This document shows positions 1 through 8,494 of a stretch of DNA of 64,000 nt, in pieces. Source of the stretch: Zeimonas arvi (GTDB lineage Bacteria; Pseudomonadota; Gammaproteobacteria; Burkholderiales; Burkholderiaceae_E); NCBI RefSeq assembly GCF_008039575.1, contig NZ_VDUY01000010.1, forward strand, positions 1 to 64,000, in the 5' to 3' direction. The translations under genes were made by a program, and so were the position numbers. The notes below the pieces were generated by a model that did no database searches, was not told where the DNA came from, and saw only the letters and a list, made by a program, of their open reading frames with translations. Position 1 is the first letter of the stretch, and the number at the start of each line of letters is the position of its first letter.

Positions 1-65
1 CCGTGAAACGCCGCAGCGCCGATGATAGTGAGCACCTCGCTCGTGAAAGTAGGACATCGTCAGGC
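1..65 (+). rRNA. rrf: 5S ribosomal RNA, 3' part
   Basis: The first 65 bases match the 3' half of a proteobacterial 5S rRNA. They contain the conserved stretches ccgtgaaacgcc, gcgccgatgatagtg and gtgaaagtaggacatcgtca. The 5' half and the rest of the rRNA operon lie left of the window. A terminator follows 12 bases later. The apparent reading frame over this stretch is rRNA and not a gene. Confidence 0.93.
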
Positions 66-76
66 ACTCTCAACGC

Positions 77-106
77 AAAAAAGCCACCCCTCGGGGTGGC
101 TTTTTT
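77..106 (+). terminator. rRNA operon terminator
   Basis: An 8-bp GC stem (gccacccc / ggggtggc) is flanked by six A and six T, giving a strong intrinsic hairpin. It could also work in reverse. It ends the rRNA operon directly after 5S. Confidence 0.93.
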
Positions 107-313
107 GTTTCAACAGCGCGATCGCGCAGGGCTCCTCGTCCCGGGAGCGTCTGCCGACGCTGACGGATCTCGGGTGCCGTCTTCCGGGCACTGGCGCGGT
201 ACATTAGATATTCACAGTAAGAATATGGAATATCCGAAATATCAATTGGAATAATAACGCGACAAGCTCCATAATTCTTGTATTGCAACGCAACATGAAT
301 TTGGGAGTGAAAA

Positions 314-616
314 ATGAGCACGCTGGTCACCCATCACAACGGCTTGGATCGCGTCCTGCGGGGCTTGGAGGTCGTGGTCCAGGGTGTCTACGGAGGTGTC
401 CTCGATGCCCGTAATGCTGCGGCGCAGCGAGACGCGCAGGCCGCCGTTCGGACGGCTGAGGTTCCGCGTGCAGCGGCGAAGCCGTCGCTGTTCGCACGGT
501 ACAAGGCCGACAGGGCGAAGCGGCGCGCCGATCGCGAGTTCGAGGCGCTGATGCAGTCGGATCCGAGAGTGCGCGCCGAGTTCATGGCCGCGAAGGCGCG
601 CGCCGAGTGGAACTGA
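314..616 (+). CDS. small basic hypothetical protein
   Basis: This is a 100-residue soluble, Arg/Ala-rich protein that I do not recognise. The N-terminal 35 residues look helical and mildly hydrophobic (LRGLEVVVQGVYGGVL). The C-terminal half is strongly charged (RYKADRAKRRADREFE), and no signal peptide is visible. Support for coding comes from a ggagtg ribosome site 5-10 bases before the ATG, an AT-rich upstream stretch (about 200-300) unlike the surrounding GC-rich DNA that could hold a promoter, and a terminator about 80 bases after the stop. It stands alone between the rRNA operon and a convergent transporter gene. I propose no function. Confidence 0.6.
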   Translation: MSTLVTHHNGLDRVLRGLEVVVQGVYGGVLDARNAAAQRDAQAAVRTAEVPRAAAKPSLFARYKADRAKRRADREFEALMQSDPRVRAEFMAAKARAEWN

Positions 617-693
617 TGCGCGCGTGATGAATTCCGGGGGATGCGGAAGCCTCCCTCGACCGATGTCTCCTCCTCCACCTCCCAGGTGGATTG

Positions 694-723
694 AGCCCGA
701 ACCCCCGGTTCGGGCTTTTTTTC
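694..723 (+). terminator. intrinsic terminator between convergent genes
   Basis: The stem agcccgaac / gttcgggct, with loop cccgg closed by GC pairs, is followed by seven T. It lies between the small ORF and the convergently oriented DMT transporter gene. Confidence 0.85.
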
Positions 724-754
724 GTCCCTTGCTTGCGCCCCCCGGCTGGAGGCT

Positions 755-1669
755 TCACCGGCCGGCGCCGGTCGGCGCGCCGCGGGCGGTGGCGAGCCAT
801 ATCCCCGGAAGCAGCAGGGCAGTGCCCGCCCAGTGGTACCAGCAGGGTTGCTCGCCGAGGATCAGCCAGGTAGCGGCGGCGGCGTAGGGCGGCCCCAGGT
901 AGAGCACCAATCCGGTCCGGGCGGGGCCCAACTGCTTCTGCATGAAAGAGTAGGCCTGGTAGGCGCCGAAGCCTGGCAAGAGCCCGGCCGCGAGGACCAG
1001 CAGCACGGTCTGCGTGTCGATCCGCGGCAGGCCGAGGACCAGTGCCTCGACGATCGTGAAGGGCGCGAGCACCAGCAGGCCGGCCATGACGATCGCGGTC
1101 AGCCGGGCGAAGGGGTCCAGCACCGTCGGCCGCGCCTGCAGCATCAGCGAGTAGACGGTCCAGGCGCCCGCGGCGGTGACGACCCAGAGATCGCCCGGAG
1201 TGAAGCGCAACTGCAAGAAGGCGGCCGGATTGCCCTTAAGGATGATCAGCAGGACGCCGGCGATCGCGATGGCCAGTCCGCCTTTCTGGCGGAGCGTGAG
1301 GCGGTCGCCGAACCAGCGGGCCGAGGCCGCGGCGATCAGGACCGGGGAGACAGCGTAGATCAGGCCGATGTTGGTGCCGCTGGTGGTCCGCGCCCCGATG
1401 TACACGAAGGCGCCGCAGATCCACATTCCGAGGGCGCCGAATGTCAGCAGGTCCCGCCACTCGCGCCGCCAGGCCGGCCAGTTCGCCCGAAGCGCAGGCC
1501 ATGCGATCGGCAGCATGAACAGCAGGGCGACCAGCCATCGGAAGAAGGCGAGCGCATGGGGTTCGATCACGCCCACCGAGAGGCGGGCGATCACGTAGTT
1601 CGCAGCCCAGAGCGAGGGGGTCACGAAGAGGAGCAGCTGGGCGATTCGGATGCGGGCGTCGAGTTGCAT
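755..1669 (-). CDS. DMT-superfamily (EamA) permease
   Basis: This is an inner-membrane drug/metabolite transporter of about 304 residues with ten predicted membrane segments arranged as two EamA repeats. The N-terminal repeat carries the typical PSLWAANYVIAR segment and the motif RTTSGTNIGLIYAVSPVLIA near residue 110. The second repeat ends with LGEQPCWYHWAGTALLLPGI. Members export amino acids, metabolites or drugs, and the substrate cannot be read from sequence. The frame is open 12 codons further upstream (to 1705), but the Met at 1669 (MQLDARIRIAQ) starts the first conserved segment. The gene is divergent from trxC and I see no operon partner. Confidence 0.85.
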   Translation of the reverse strand: MQLDARIRIAQLLLFVTPSLWAANYVIARLSVGVIEPHALAFFRWLVALLFMLPIAWPALRANWPAWRREWRDLLTFGALGMWICGAFVYIGARTTSGTNIGLIYAVSPVLIAAASARWFGDRLTLRQKGGLAIAIAGVLLIILKGNPAAFLQLRFTPGDLWVVTAAGAWTVYSLMLQARPTVLDPFARLTAIVMAGLLVLAPFTIVEALVLGLPRIDTQTVLLVLAAGLLPGFGAYQAYSFMQKQLGPARTGLVLYLGPPYAAAATWLILGEQPCWYHWAGTALLLPGIWLATARGAPTGAGR

Positions 1670-1846
1670 GGCCGGTCGGATGAGGCGAGGCCCGGATGAT
1701 GTCACGAGTGGCCCGGTGTACGGCTGCTGCGAATCGGGAGGAGGCGCATGCGGTCAGGAACCCGGGGCTCGTCGCCCGGGAGGCGGCGCTTGAATCGCGA
1801 CGTTCCGGAACCATCTGCCGAGTCGATGCCTCGCGAAGGAGCGACG

Positions 1847-2296
1847 ATGAATCAGGAAAACGGCTCGACGACCCAGGTCCTTTGCCCTGCCTGCCACACG
1901 GCCAATCGCGTGCCGGGTGCGCGGCTGTCCGAAGGGCCGATCTGCGGCCGGTGTGGCGAGGCGCTCTTCGCCGGCAAGCCGGTCGAGCTCGATGCCGGAG
2001 CGTTCGAGCGCCACGTCGGGCGCGGGGATCTGCCCGTGGTCGTGGACTTCTGGGCGCCTTGGTGCGGGCCCTGCCGGGTGATGGCGCCGGCCTTCGCGCA
2101 GGCCGCGGCGCAACTCGAGCCGGCGGTCAGGCTGGCCAAGGTAAACACCGAGGAAGCGCAGGCCCTTGCGGCGCGCCATGTGATCCGGAGCATCCCCACG
2201 ATGGTGCTCTTCAGGCAGGGCAGGGAGGTGGCTCGCACATCCGGTGCGATGGGGGCCGCCGACATCGTGCGCTGGGTGCGCAGCCGGATCGGCTGA
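1847..2296 (+). CDS. trxC: thioredoxin 2, zinc-binding
   Basis: This is a cytoplasmic disulfide reductase of 149 residues. The N-terminal zinc module has two CxxC pairs (C13/C16 and C33/C36). It is followed by a thioredoxin fold with the active site WCGPC at residues 72-76 and the cis-Pro segment IRSIPTMVLF. This two-module layout separates TrxC from TrxA. TrxC is often tied to oxidative stress responses through OxyR, but I see no clear OxyR site here. The start at 1847 is chosen because aaggagcgacg precedes it. The frame is open for 33 more codons upstream, but those residues resemble nothing in the family. Confidence 0.93.
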   Translation: MNQENGSTTQVLCPACHTANRVPGARLSEGPICGRCGEALFAGKPVELDAGAFERHVGRGDLPVVVDFWAPWCGPCRVMAPAFAQAAAQLEPAVRLAKVNTEEAQALAARHVIRSIPTMVLFRQGREVARTSGAMGAADIVRWVRSRIG

Positions 2297-2327
2297 GACC
2301 CTGCGCGCCGCCGCGCGACCGCGTGCG

Positions 2328-2717
2328 TCACCGCCGGCCGGTTCGGCAAGGCACCAGTTCGATCGCGCTGGCACCGGGCGGCGCGAGAGCGCGTAACGGG
2401 CGGCAGGCGCCATTCGCGCACAGGCGCCAGTCTTCGGTGAAGTCCGACAGCGCCAGGCTCAGCCGCGGCACCTCGACCCCGCCCGGCGCATGCCAGGCGC
2501 CATCGCGCAGGACGGCGCCCTCCGGCGGGTCCATGCCGGCGCCGGAGCCGCGCACGCGCGACTCGACCAGCACCAGGCTGCGTCGCGCGGCGTCGATTCG
2601 CCAGTCTTCCTGCCAGCGGATTTTCTCGACCGAGTGCATCCAGTCGAGGGTGAAGCGCTCGACCGGCAAGGCGGCGACGATGGCGGTCGCCACTGCGAGG
2701 CACAGCCCGATCGTCAT
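2328..2717 (-). CDS. DUF1850 protein of a TAXI-TRAP locus
   Basis: This is a small secreted or membrane-anchored protein of 129 residues. Residues 1-18 form a hydrophobic N-terminus, followed by the family pattern FTLDWMHSVEKIRWQEDW. DUF1850 proteins are found beside TAXI-type TRAP transporters, as here: the gene is the last of a three-gene set, 20 bases after the fused permease. Its molecular role is not established. It may assist substrate capture or transporter assembly (inference). Conserved His-Ser and Glu-W residues are visible in the pattern. Assignment to the family rests on pattern and context together. Confidence 0.8.
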   Translation of the reverse strand: MTIGLCLAVATAIVAALPVERFTLDWMHSVEKIRWQEDWRIDAARRSLVLVESRVRGSGAGMDPPEGAVLRDGAWHAPGGVEVPRLSLALSDFTEDWRLCANGACRPLRALAPPGASAIELVPCRTGRR

Positions 2718-2736
2718 CCGAGGCGCAGCCCGATCG

Positions 2737-4797
<2,061 letters not shown>

Positions 4798-4821
4798 CGG
4801 TTGTCTCCGAGCGAAACGAAA

Positions 4822-4846
4822 GAGGGACGCGACGGTCGCGTCCCTC
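4822..4846 (-). other. intercistronic hairpin in the TRAP operon
   Basis: An 11-bp perfect stem (gagggacgcga / tcgcgtccctc, 3-base loop) sits between the binding-protein and permease genes and has no T tract. Such hairpins commonly protect the upstream mRNA or cause partial attenuation, so that more binding protein than permease is made. That role is an inference here. Confidence 0.6.
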
Positions 4847-4922
4847 GGAGCGATTCAGGCGGGCCCGCGCTCGGGTCGCGAGGCGGGCTCCGGTGCGCCT
4901 GCTCGAGCGCGATTCCTTCTTC

Positions 4923-5876
4923 TTACTTCAGGACACCCTTCTCGCGGTAGAACTTCTCCGCGCCCGGGTGCAGCGGCAGCGGCAGGCCCTTCACCGCGCC
5001 CTCGAGCGAGATCCGCTTGGCCGCGGCATGCGCCGAAACCATCTGCTCGAGGTTCTCGAACAGCGCCTTGGTCATCTTGTAGGCGACGGTGTCCGAGACG
5101 CCTTCGTGGGTGACCAGGAAGTTGTTGATCGCCGCGGTCGGCACGTCGCCCGACTGACCGTCGTAGGTGCCCGCCGGGATGACGGCGGACTGATAGGCCG
5201 GGTCGCCGATCTTGGCGATCACGTCGGCCGGCACCGGCACGACGACGATCTTCACCGATGTGGCCAGGTCTCGGATCGAGGCCACGCCAAGGCCCGCCGA
5301 CTGCAGCGTGGCGTCGAGCTGGCGGTTCTTGATCAGCTCGACCGACTCGCCGAAGGGCAGGTACTCGACCTTGGCGAAGTCCTTGTAGGTCATGCCGGCG
5401 GCCTTGAACACGGCGCGCGCGTTCAGCTCGGTGCCCGAGCGCGGCGCGCCGACGGACACGCGCTTGCCTTTCAGGTCGTCCAGGGTCTTGATGCCGGAAT
5501 CGGCGCTGGCCACGATCTGCACGTAGTTCGGGTAGATGCCGGCGATGGCGCGCAGCTTCTTGAGCGGGGCCTTGAAGCCGACTTCCTCGTTGCCTTTCCA
5601 GGCGTCGGAAAGCGCATCGCCGAGCGTGAAGCCGATCTCGCCGCGGCCTGCCTGCAGCAGGTTCAGGTTCTCGACCGAGGCCTTGGTCGACTGGACCGAG
5701 GATTTCGCCTCGGGGATCTCCTTGCCGAAGATCTGCGACAGCGCGACGCCGAGCGGGTAGTAGATGCCGCTGGTGCCGCCGGTGAGGACGTTGACGAATT
5801 GCTGGGCCTGGGCGGCGCCGCTCAGGCCGAGGCCGATCGCTGCGGCCGCGATGAACCCGCGGATGTGACGGTTCAT
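4923..5876 (-). CDS. TAXI-family TRAP solute-binding protein
   Basis: This is the periplasmic substrate receptor of the adjacent TRAP transporter, 317 residues. A Sec signal peptide spans about residues 1-24 (hydrophobic IAAAAIGLGLSGAAQA, then QQ). The mature part begins FVNVLTGGTSGIYYPLGV, the TAXI signature. Also typical are KRVSVGAPRSGTELNAR, near residue 140, and VPVPADVIAKIG. It is the first gene of the three-gene operon, and transcription is divergent from the NsrR-type regulator. Ligands of the family include glutamate, dicarboxylates and other small acids, and the ligand here cannot be decided. Confidence 0.93.
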   Translation of the reverse strand: MNRHIRGFIAAAAIGLGLSGAAQAQQFVNVLTGGTSGIYYPLGVALSQIFGKEIPEAKSSVQSTKASVENLNLLQAGRGEIGFTLGDALSDAWKGNEEVGFKAPLKKLRAIAGIYPNYVQIVASADSGIKTLDDLKGKRVSVGAPRSGTELNARAVFKAAGMTYKDFAKVEYLPFGESVELIKNRQLDATLQSAGLGVASIRDLATSVKIVVVPVPADVIAKIGDPAYQSAVIPAGTYDGQSGDVPTAAINNFLVTHEGVSDTVAYKMTKALFENLEQMVSAHAAAKRISLEGAVKGLPLPLHPGAEKFYREKGVLK

Positions 5877-5990
5877 GGGGTCTCCTCTTCGGGGAATCGG
5901 TGAAATGGAACCGGGATTATCTCAAAGATTGGTGGAGATGCCGGCGGGGGCCGTCCCGGGACCGGGCCGGGATTCGGATAAGCTGATGTC

Positions 5991-6428
5991 ATGCGAATCA
6001 CCCAACATACCGACTACGCGCTGCGCGTGCTGATGTACGTGGGCGGCAACCCGGATCGCCTGGTCACCATCGCCGAGATCGCCGAGCGCTTCGCGATCTC
6101 TCGTACCCACCTGATGAAGGTGGTCAACCAGCTGGTGCGCGACGGATTCCTTCACGGCCGGCGAGGCAAGGGCGGGGGGTTGCGGCTGGGCATGAAGGCC
6201 GAGGAGATCCGGGTCGGCGCGGTGCTGCGCAACATGGAGACGGACCTGAACCTGGTCGAGTGCTTCGATGCGGGCGGCGCCTGCCTGGTCGATCGCGGCT
6301 GCCGGCTCAAGCGGGCGCTGAGCGAGGCACTCGATGCCTTCCTGGCGGTGCTGGACCGCTACACGCTGAAGGACCTCCTGGACAGCCCGGCCACGATGCG
6401 GATCGTGACGATGTTGAAGCCGGCCTGA
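5991..6428 (+). CDS. nsrR: Rrf2-family nitric-oxide-sensing repressor, NsrR type
   Basis: This is a DNA-binding Rrf2 regulator of 145 residues. An N-terminal winged helix (TIAEIAERFAISRTHLMKVV) precedes the wing segment RRGKGGGLRL. Three cysteines at C91, C98 and C104 (ECFDAGGACLVDRGC) provide the [Fe-S] cluster ligands. NsrR uses an [Fe-S] cluster to sense NO and releases genes for NO detoxification. No hmp, ytfE or norB gene lies next to it in this window, so its targets are elsewhere, or it autoregulates. It is divergent from the TAXI binding-protein gene. Assignment to NsrR rather than another Rrf2 member rests on the N-terminus MRITQHTDYALRVLMYV and the cysteine spacing. Confidence 0.88.
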   Translation: MRITQHTDYALRVLMYVGGNPDRLVTIAEIAERFAISRTHLMKVVNQLVRDGFLHGRRGKGGGLRLGMKAEEIRVGAVLRNMETDLNLVECFDAGGACLVDRGCRLKRALSEALDAFLAVLDRYTLKDLLDSPATMRIVTMLKPA

Positions 6429-6549
6429 CCCGAGAGTCGCCGCTTTCCGGTGGCGCGCCGCGGCGAAGCGGCGCATCATCGACGCTCGCGCAAGGCTCGG
6501 GCCCGAACGCCTCGGTCCGCCTCGCACGGGTCTGGGGGCTGGCCGAAAG

Positions 6550-7185
6550 ATGGCGCGCTCCTTTCAGCACCGCGACCTCGAACTGGCGTCGTTGCGCGCG
6601 CGCCTGATGCGGTACGCGCGCCTGCTCGCCGCCGACCCGGCGCTTGCCGAAGACCTCGTCCAGGAGACACTGCTCGCGATCGCCGAGGGCCGCGCGGCCT
6701 GGCGAGGCGACGCCAGCCTGGCCACCTGGGCGCTCGGCATCCTCAAGCACAAGGCGGCGGACTGGTGGCGCTCGAACGAGAGCCGGTGGCTGACCAATCT
6801 CGATGACGGCGGCGCGGTCGACGGAGGGCCGCTCGATTCGCTCTGCCGCGACTGTCCGCACCAGGGTTTCTGCGCGCCCCTCGGGTGCGAGCCCGACGGT
6901 GTGCTGGAACGTCGGGAACTGGCCGAGGCGATCGCCCGCTGCGCATCGAGACTGCCTGCCAGGGCCACGCAGGTGTTCGTTCTGCACGAGTGGTATGGCT
7001 TCGGCACCGACGAGATCTGCGAGCGGCTCGGCTTGTCCGCGCCGAACTGCCGCACGCTGCTGCATCGAGCCAGGGTGGGCCTGCGCCGGTGCCTGGAAAG
7101 AGACTGGCGGCCCGGCGGCGGCGAATCGCTCTCGCATCCGGCGTCACGAATGCCGGGCCGGTCGCGACCAATCCCGGGACGGTAA
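6550..7185 (+). CDS. ECF-type RNA polymerase sigma factor with Cys-rich linker
   Basis: This is an extracytoplasmic-function sigma factor of 211 residues. Region 2 covers about residues 13-80 (LAEDLVQETLLAIAEGRAAW, then ATWALGILKHKAADWWRS). Region 4 covers about 120-175 with the helix-turn-helix GFGTDEICERLGLSAPNCRTLLHRAR. Between them is an uncommon cluster of four cysteines at C99, C102, C108 and C113 (CRDCPHQGFCAPLGC), which could bind a metal or sense redox state (inference). No zinc-finger anti-sigma gene follows. The next gene encodes a small exported protein 55 bases downstream. Residues after about 185 are low-complexity, and the true end of the fold is earlier. Confidence 0.88.
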   Translation: MARSFQHRDLELASLRARLMRYARLLAADPALAEDLVQETLLAIAEGRAAWRGDASLATWALGILKHKAADWWRSNESRWLTNLDDGGAVDGGPLDSLCRDCPHQGFCAPLGCEPDGVLERRELAEAIARCASRLPARATQVFVLHEWYGFGTDEICERLGLSAPNCRTLLHRARVGLRRCLERDWRPGGGESLSHPASRMPGRSRPIPGR

Positions 7186-7240
7186 GACGCGATGCCGCAA
7201 GGCCTGTCGCGCACGTCCATTCCGACGTTCATGAGGAGCA

Positions 7241-7537
7241 ATGATGAGAGCGCTGTTGTTCACCGCGCTCGTCGCGGTATCGTCTTCGGCGCCGATGGCG
7301 CAGGAGATCGTCGAGGCGAACGACTACTTCGTGCCCAGGCTCACCCGGGCCGAAGTGATCCAGGAACTCGAGCGCGCGCGCCTGCGCGACGAAATGGTCA
7401 CCCAGGGAGAGGTGACGGTGTTCGCGACCGGCCGTGAGGGCTGGGAGCGCAGCGCCGTGGAGGTCCGGGCGGAAGGCCGCGAGGCGGCCCGCACCTATGC
7501 GGCCGGCACCGTCTACGACGGCAACTACCGGAACTGA
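7241..7537 (+). CDS. small exported DUF4148-like protein
   Basis: This is a 98-residue protein with a signal peptide over about residues 1-21 (ALLFTALVAVSSSAPMAQ). It is followed by LTRAEVIQELERARLRDEM, which matches the LTR-x-V-x-x-EL-x-x-AR pattern of the DUF4148 periplasmic proteins common in Burkholderiales. The function of that family is unknown. A strong aggag site lies 4-8 bases before two tandem ATG codons (7241 and 7244). It could be co-transcribed with the sigma factor 55 bases upstream and may be a member of its regulon. That is inference from spacing only. Confidence 0.72.
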   Translation: MMRALLFTALVAVSSSAPMAQEIVEANDYFVPRLTRAEVIQELERARLRDEMVTQGEVTVFATGREGWERSAVEVRAEGREAARTYAAGTVYDGNYRN

Positions 7538-7610
7538 AACCCGCCGATCGCCGCGGTGACGAGGCGGGCGCGGCGAGCGAGAACGAAAGAGGAATCGAAC
7601 TGCAGGGGGT

Positions 7611-7653
7611 TGGAACGACAGGGGGAAGCTGGAACGACAGGGGGCTGGAACGA
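7611..7653. repeat. short direct repeats, tggaacgacaggggg
   Basis: The 15-mer tggaacgacaggggg occurs at 7611-7625 and 7630-7644, and a truncated third copy (tggaacga) at 7646-7653. The array ends at the terminator of the intron-bearing tRNA gene. The function is unknown. It may be a replication-slippage remnant or a footprint of an insertion event. Confidence 0.6.
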
Positions 7654-7682
7654 AAAAGGCCGCGCAGCGATGCGCGGCCTTT
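7653..7682 (-). terminator. terminator of the tRNA-Asn transcript
   Basis: On the minus strand a 9-bp stem (ggccgcgca / tgcgcggcc, loop tcgc) is followed by five T, 11 bases after the CCA end of the tRNA. On the plus strand it is also followed by three T and could end the upstream gene. Confidence 0.85.
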
Positions 7683-7692
7683 CCGTGTAATC

Positions 7693-7982
7693 TGGCTCCC
7701 CGACCAGGGCTCGAACCTGGGACCTGCGGATTACAAGTGCCCGGAAGTTTCCAACCGGCTTGGACTTTCTCTTCGCCTTGGCTTTCGCTTTAGGCGCGCC
7801 CCGTAAAGTCTCTACACATGCCCGGCTTCGATCTGAAGATCTCTACCTGCTTGCTCGGGATTGCCTTGGCGCTTTCGGCGCTTTAGGGTTCCCCGAATTA
7901 GGGGTGTTTTCACCGTATGGTTTCCCATACGGGCTGCCATTAAGTTAACAGTCCGTCGCTCTACCGACTGAGCTATCGGGGA
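7693..7982 (-). tRNA. tRNA-Asn(GUU) interrupted by a group I intron
   Basis: Joining 7982-7948 (35 nt) to 7733-7693 (41 nt) gives a canonical 76-nt tRNA with encoded CCA. The acceptor stem is tccccga/tcgggga, the D arm gctcagtcggtagagc, the anticodon loop ctgttaa with anticodon GTT, and the T arm ccaggttcgagccctgg. This is a normal bacterial tRNA-Asn. The gene is split between the second and third anticodon bases by 214 bp that fold as a group I intron, so the functional tRNA depends on self-splicing. Only pair 27-43 (A-C) is unpaired in the anticodon stem. A terminator follows. The 5' exon overlaps the end of the upstream endonuclease ORF. Confidence 0.93.
7734..7947 (-). ncRNA. group I self-splicing intron (IC3-like) in tRNA-Asn
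   Basis: This is a 214-nt catalytic intron. P1 is formed by the 5' exon cugu and the guide gcag (7937-7934), with a U-G pair at the splice site. The last intron base is G (7734), as the omega-G rule requires. P2 is a perfect 8-bp hairpin ccgtatgg-GAAA-ccatacgg (7932-7913). P is aattcgggga (7899-7890) and Q is aatcccgagc (7862-7853); they pair as uucggg/cccgag (P4). R contains agagactt, and S contains aagtcc, giving P7 (7810-7806 with 7767-7763). P8 is cgcc/ggcg. The size and GAAA-capped P2 resemble the small tRNA introns of the Azoarcus type. No ORF lies inside the intron. Confidence 0.92.
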
Positions 7983-8445
7983 ACAGACAACGATTATAGC
8001 CAGACTTTCTCGAATCTGTCGAATCGCGTTCCAGAATGAAGGCAGCGGCGTCGCGCGTGCCACTGACCTGCCCGTTTCGCGCAGGTATCACGCGCAGCCT
8101 CACCTCACGGTTGCAGCTCGACACCGACTCGATCGGTACGAAGTAGACCTTGCCCGTGTCCGGGCAGAACACTCCGAACGCGTCGACCTGGTCGCGGTAG
8201 TGACGGCGACCGAGGCCGCGGTGGTTTGCCGAAGAGCTCGCCGGAAACGCGATCGACCCCTTGTCGTCGAGGCGACCCGTCCTGCACTGGATTCTGACGA
8301 GGCGCTGGCCGTCGTCCGCAATCAAGTCGTACCGAAGGTTGTCGCCGAAGGGCAGGCTGACGCCGTAACCGCACTCGAGTAGCTGCGCCAGGATGCGCGC
8401 CGTGCTCAGCTCGCCGACGGACTTGGAATTGAAAAGCGGCGTCAT
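7945..8445 (-). CDS. PD-(D/E)XK homing endonuclease, I-Ssp6803I-like, outside the intron
   Basis: This 166-residue protein resembles the PD-(D/E)XK nucleases associated with group I introns (type member I-Ssp6803I, from a cyanobacterial tRNA-fMet intron). Visible core: E12 in SVGELSTARILAQLLECGY, then PFGDNLRYDLI with D40, then RIQCRTG with Q53 and R55. The family normally has Lys where R55 stands. The enzyme would cut an intronless tRNA-Asn allele to start intron homing (inference). The ORF lies upstream of the tRNA, not in the intron. Its last 12 codons (FPDSSVGRATDC) are the tRNA 5' exon, and its TAA stop is the first three intron bases. No ribosome site precedes the ATG, and a LexA box ends one base before it. 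Confidence 0.82.
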   Translation of the reverse strand: MTPLFNSKSVGELSTARILAQLLECGYGVSLPFGDNLRYDLIADDGQRLVRIQCRTGRLDDKGSIAFPASSSANHRGLGRRHYRDQVDAFGVFCPDTGKVYFVPIESVSSCNREVRLRVIPARNGQVSGTRDAAAFILERDSTDSRKSGYNRCLFPDSSVGRATDC

Positions 8446-8464
8446 ACTGTAAATATATACAGAA
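8445..8464 (-). promoter_or_regulatory. LexA/SOS box at the endonuclease start codon
   Basis: The plus strand reads tactgtaaatatatacagaa, which fits the LexA consensus CTGT-N8-ACAG used by gamma- and betaproteobacteria. The core palindrome is 8447-8462. It ends one base before the ATG of the endonuclease ORF. The same AT-rich run could serve as a -10 element, implying a very short or absent leader. LexA bound here would block transcription until DNA damage. Confidence 0.82.
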
Positions 8465-8494
8465 CGACGCCGATCGTGAAGTCCGGTGCGGCTT

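Noticed and set aside
3-254. An 83-residue open frame at the left edge
   Set aside because: It runs through the 5S rRNA and its terminator. The sequence is rRNA, not protein-coding.
7734-7947. Reading the tRNA-Asn as a pseudogene broken by random insertion
   Set aside because: The insert carries paired P1, P2, P4, P7 and P8 elements and obeys the U-G and terminal-G splice rules, so it is an intron.
7760-7948. A plus-strand 62-residue frame inside the tRNA-Asn region
   Set aside because: It lies antisense to the group I intron, whose conserved elements explain the sequence fully.
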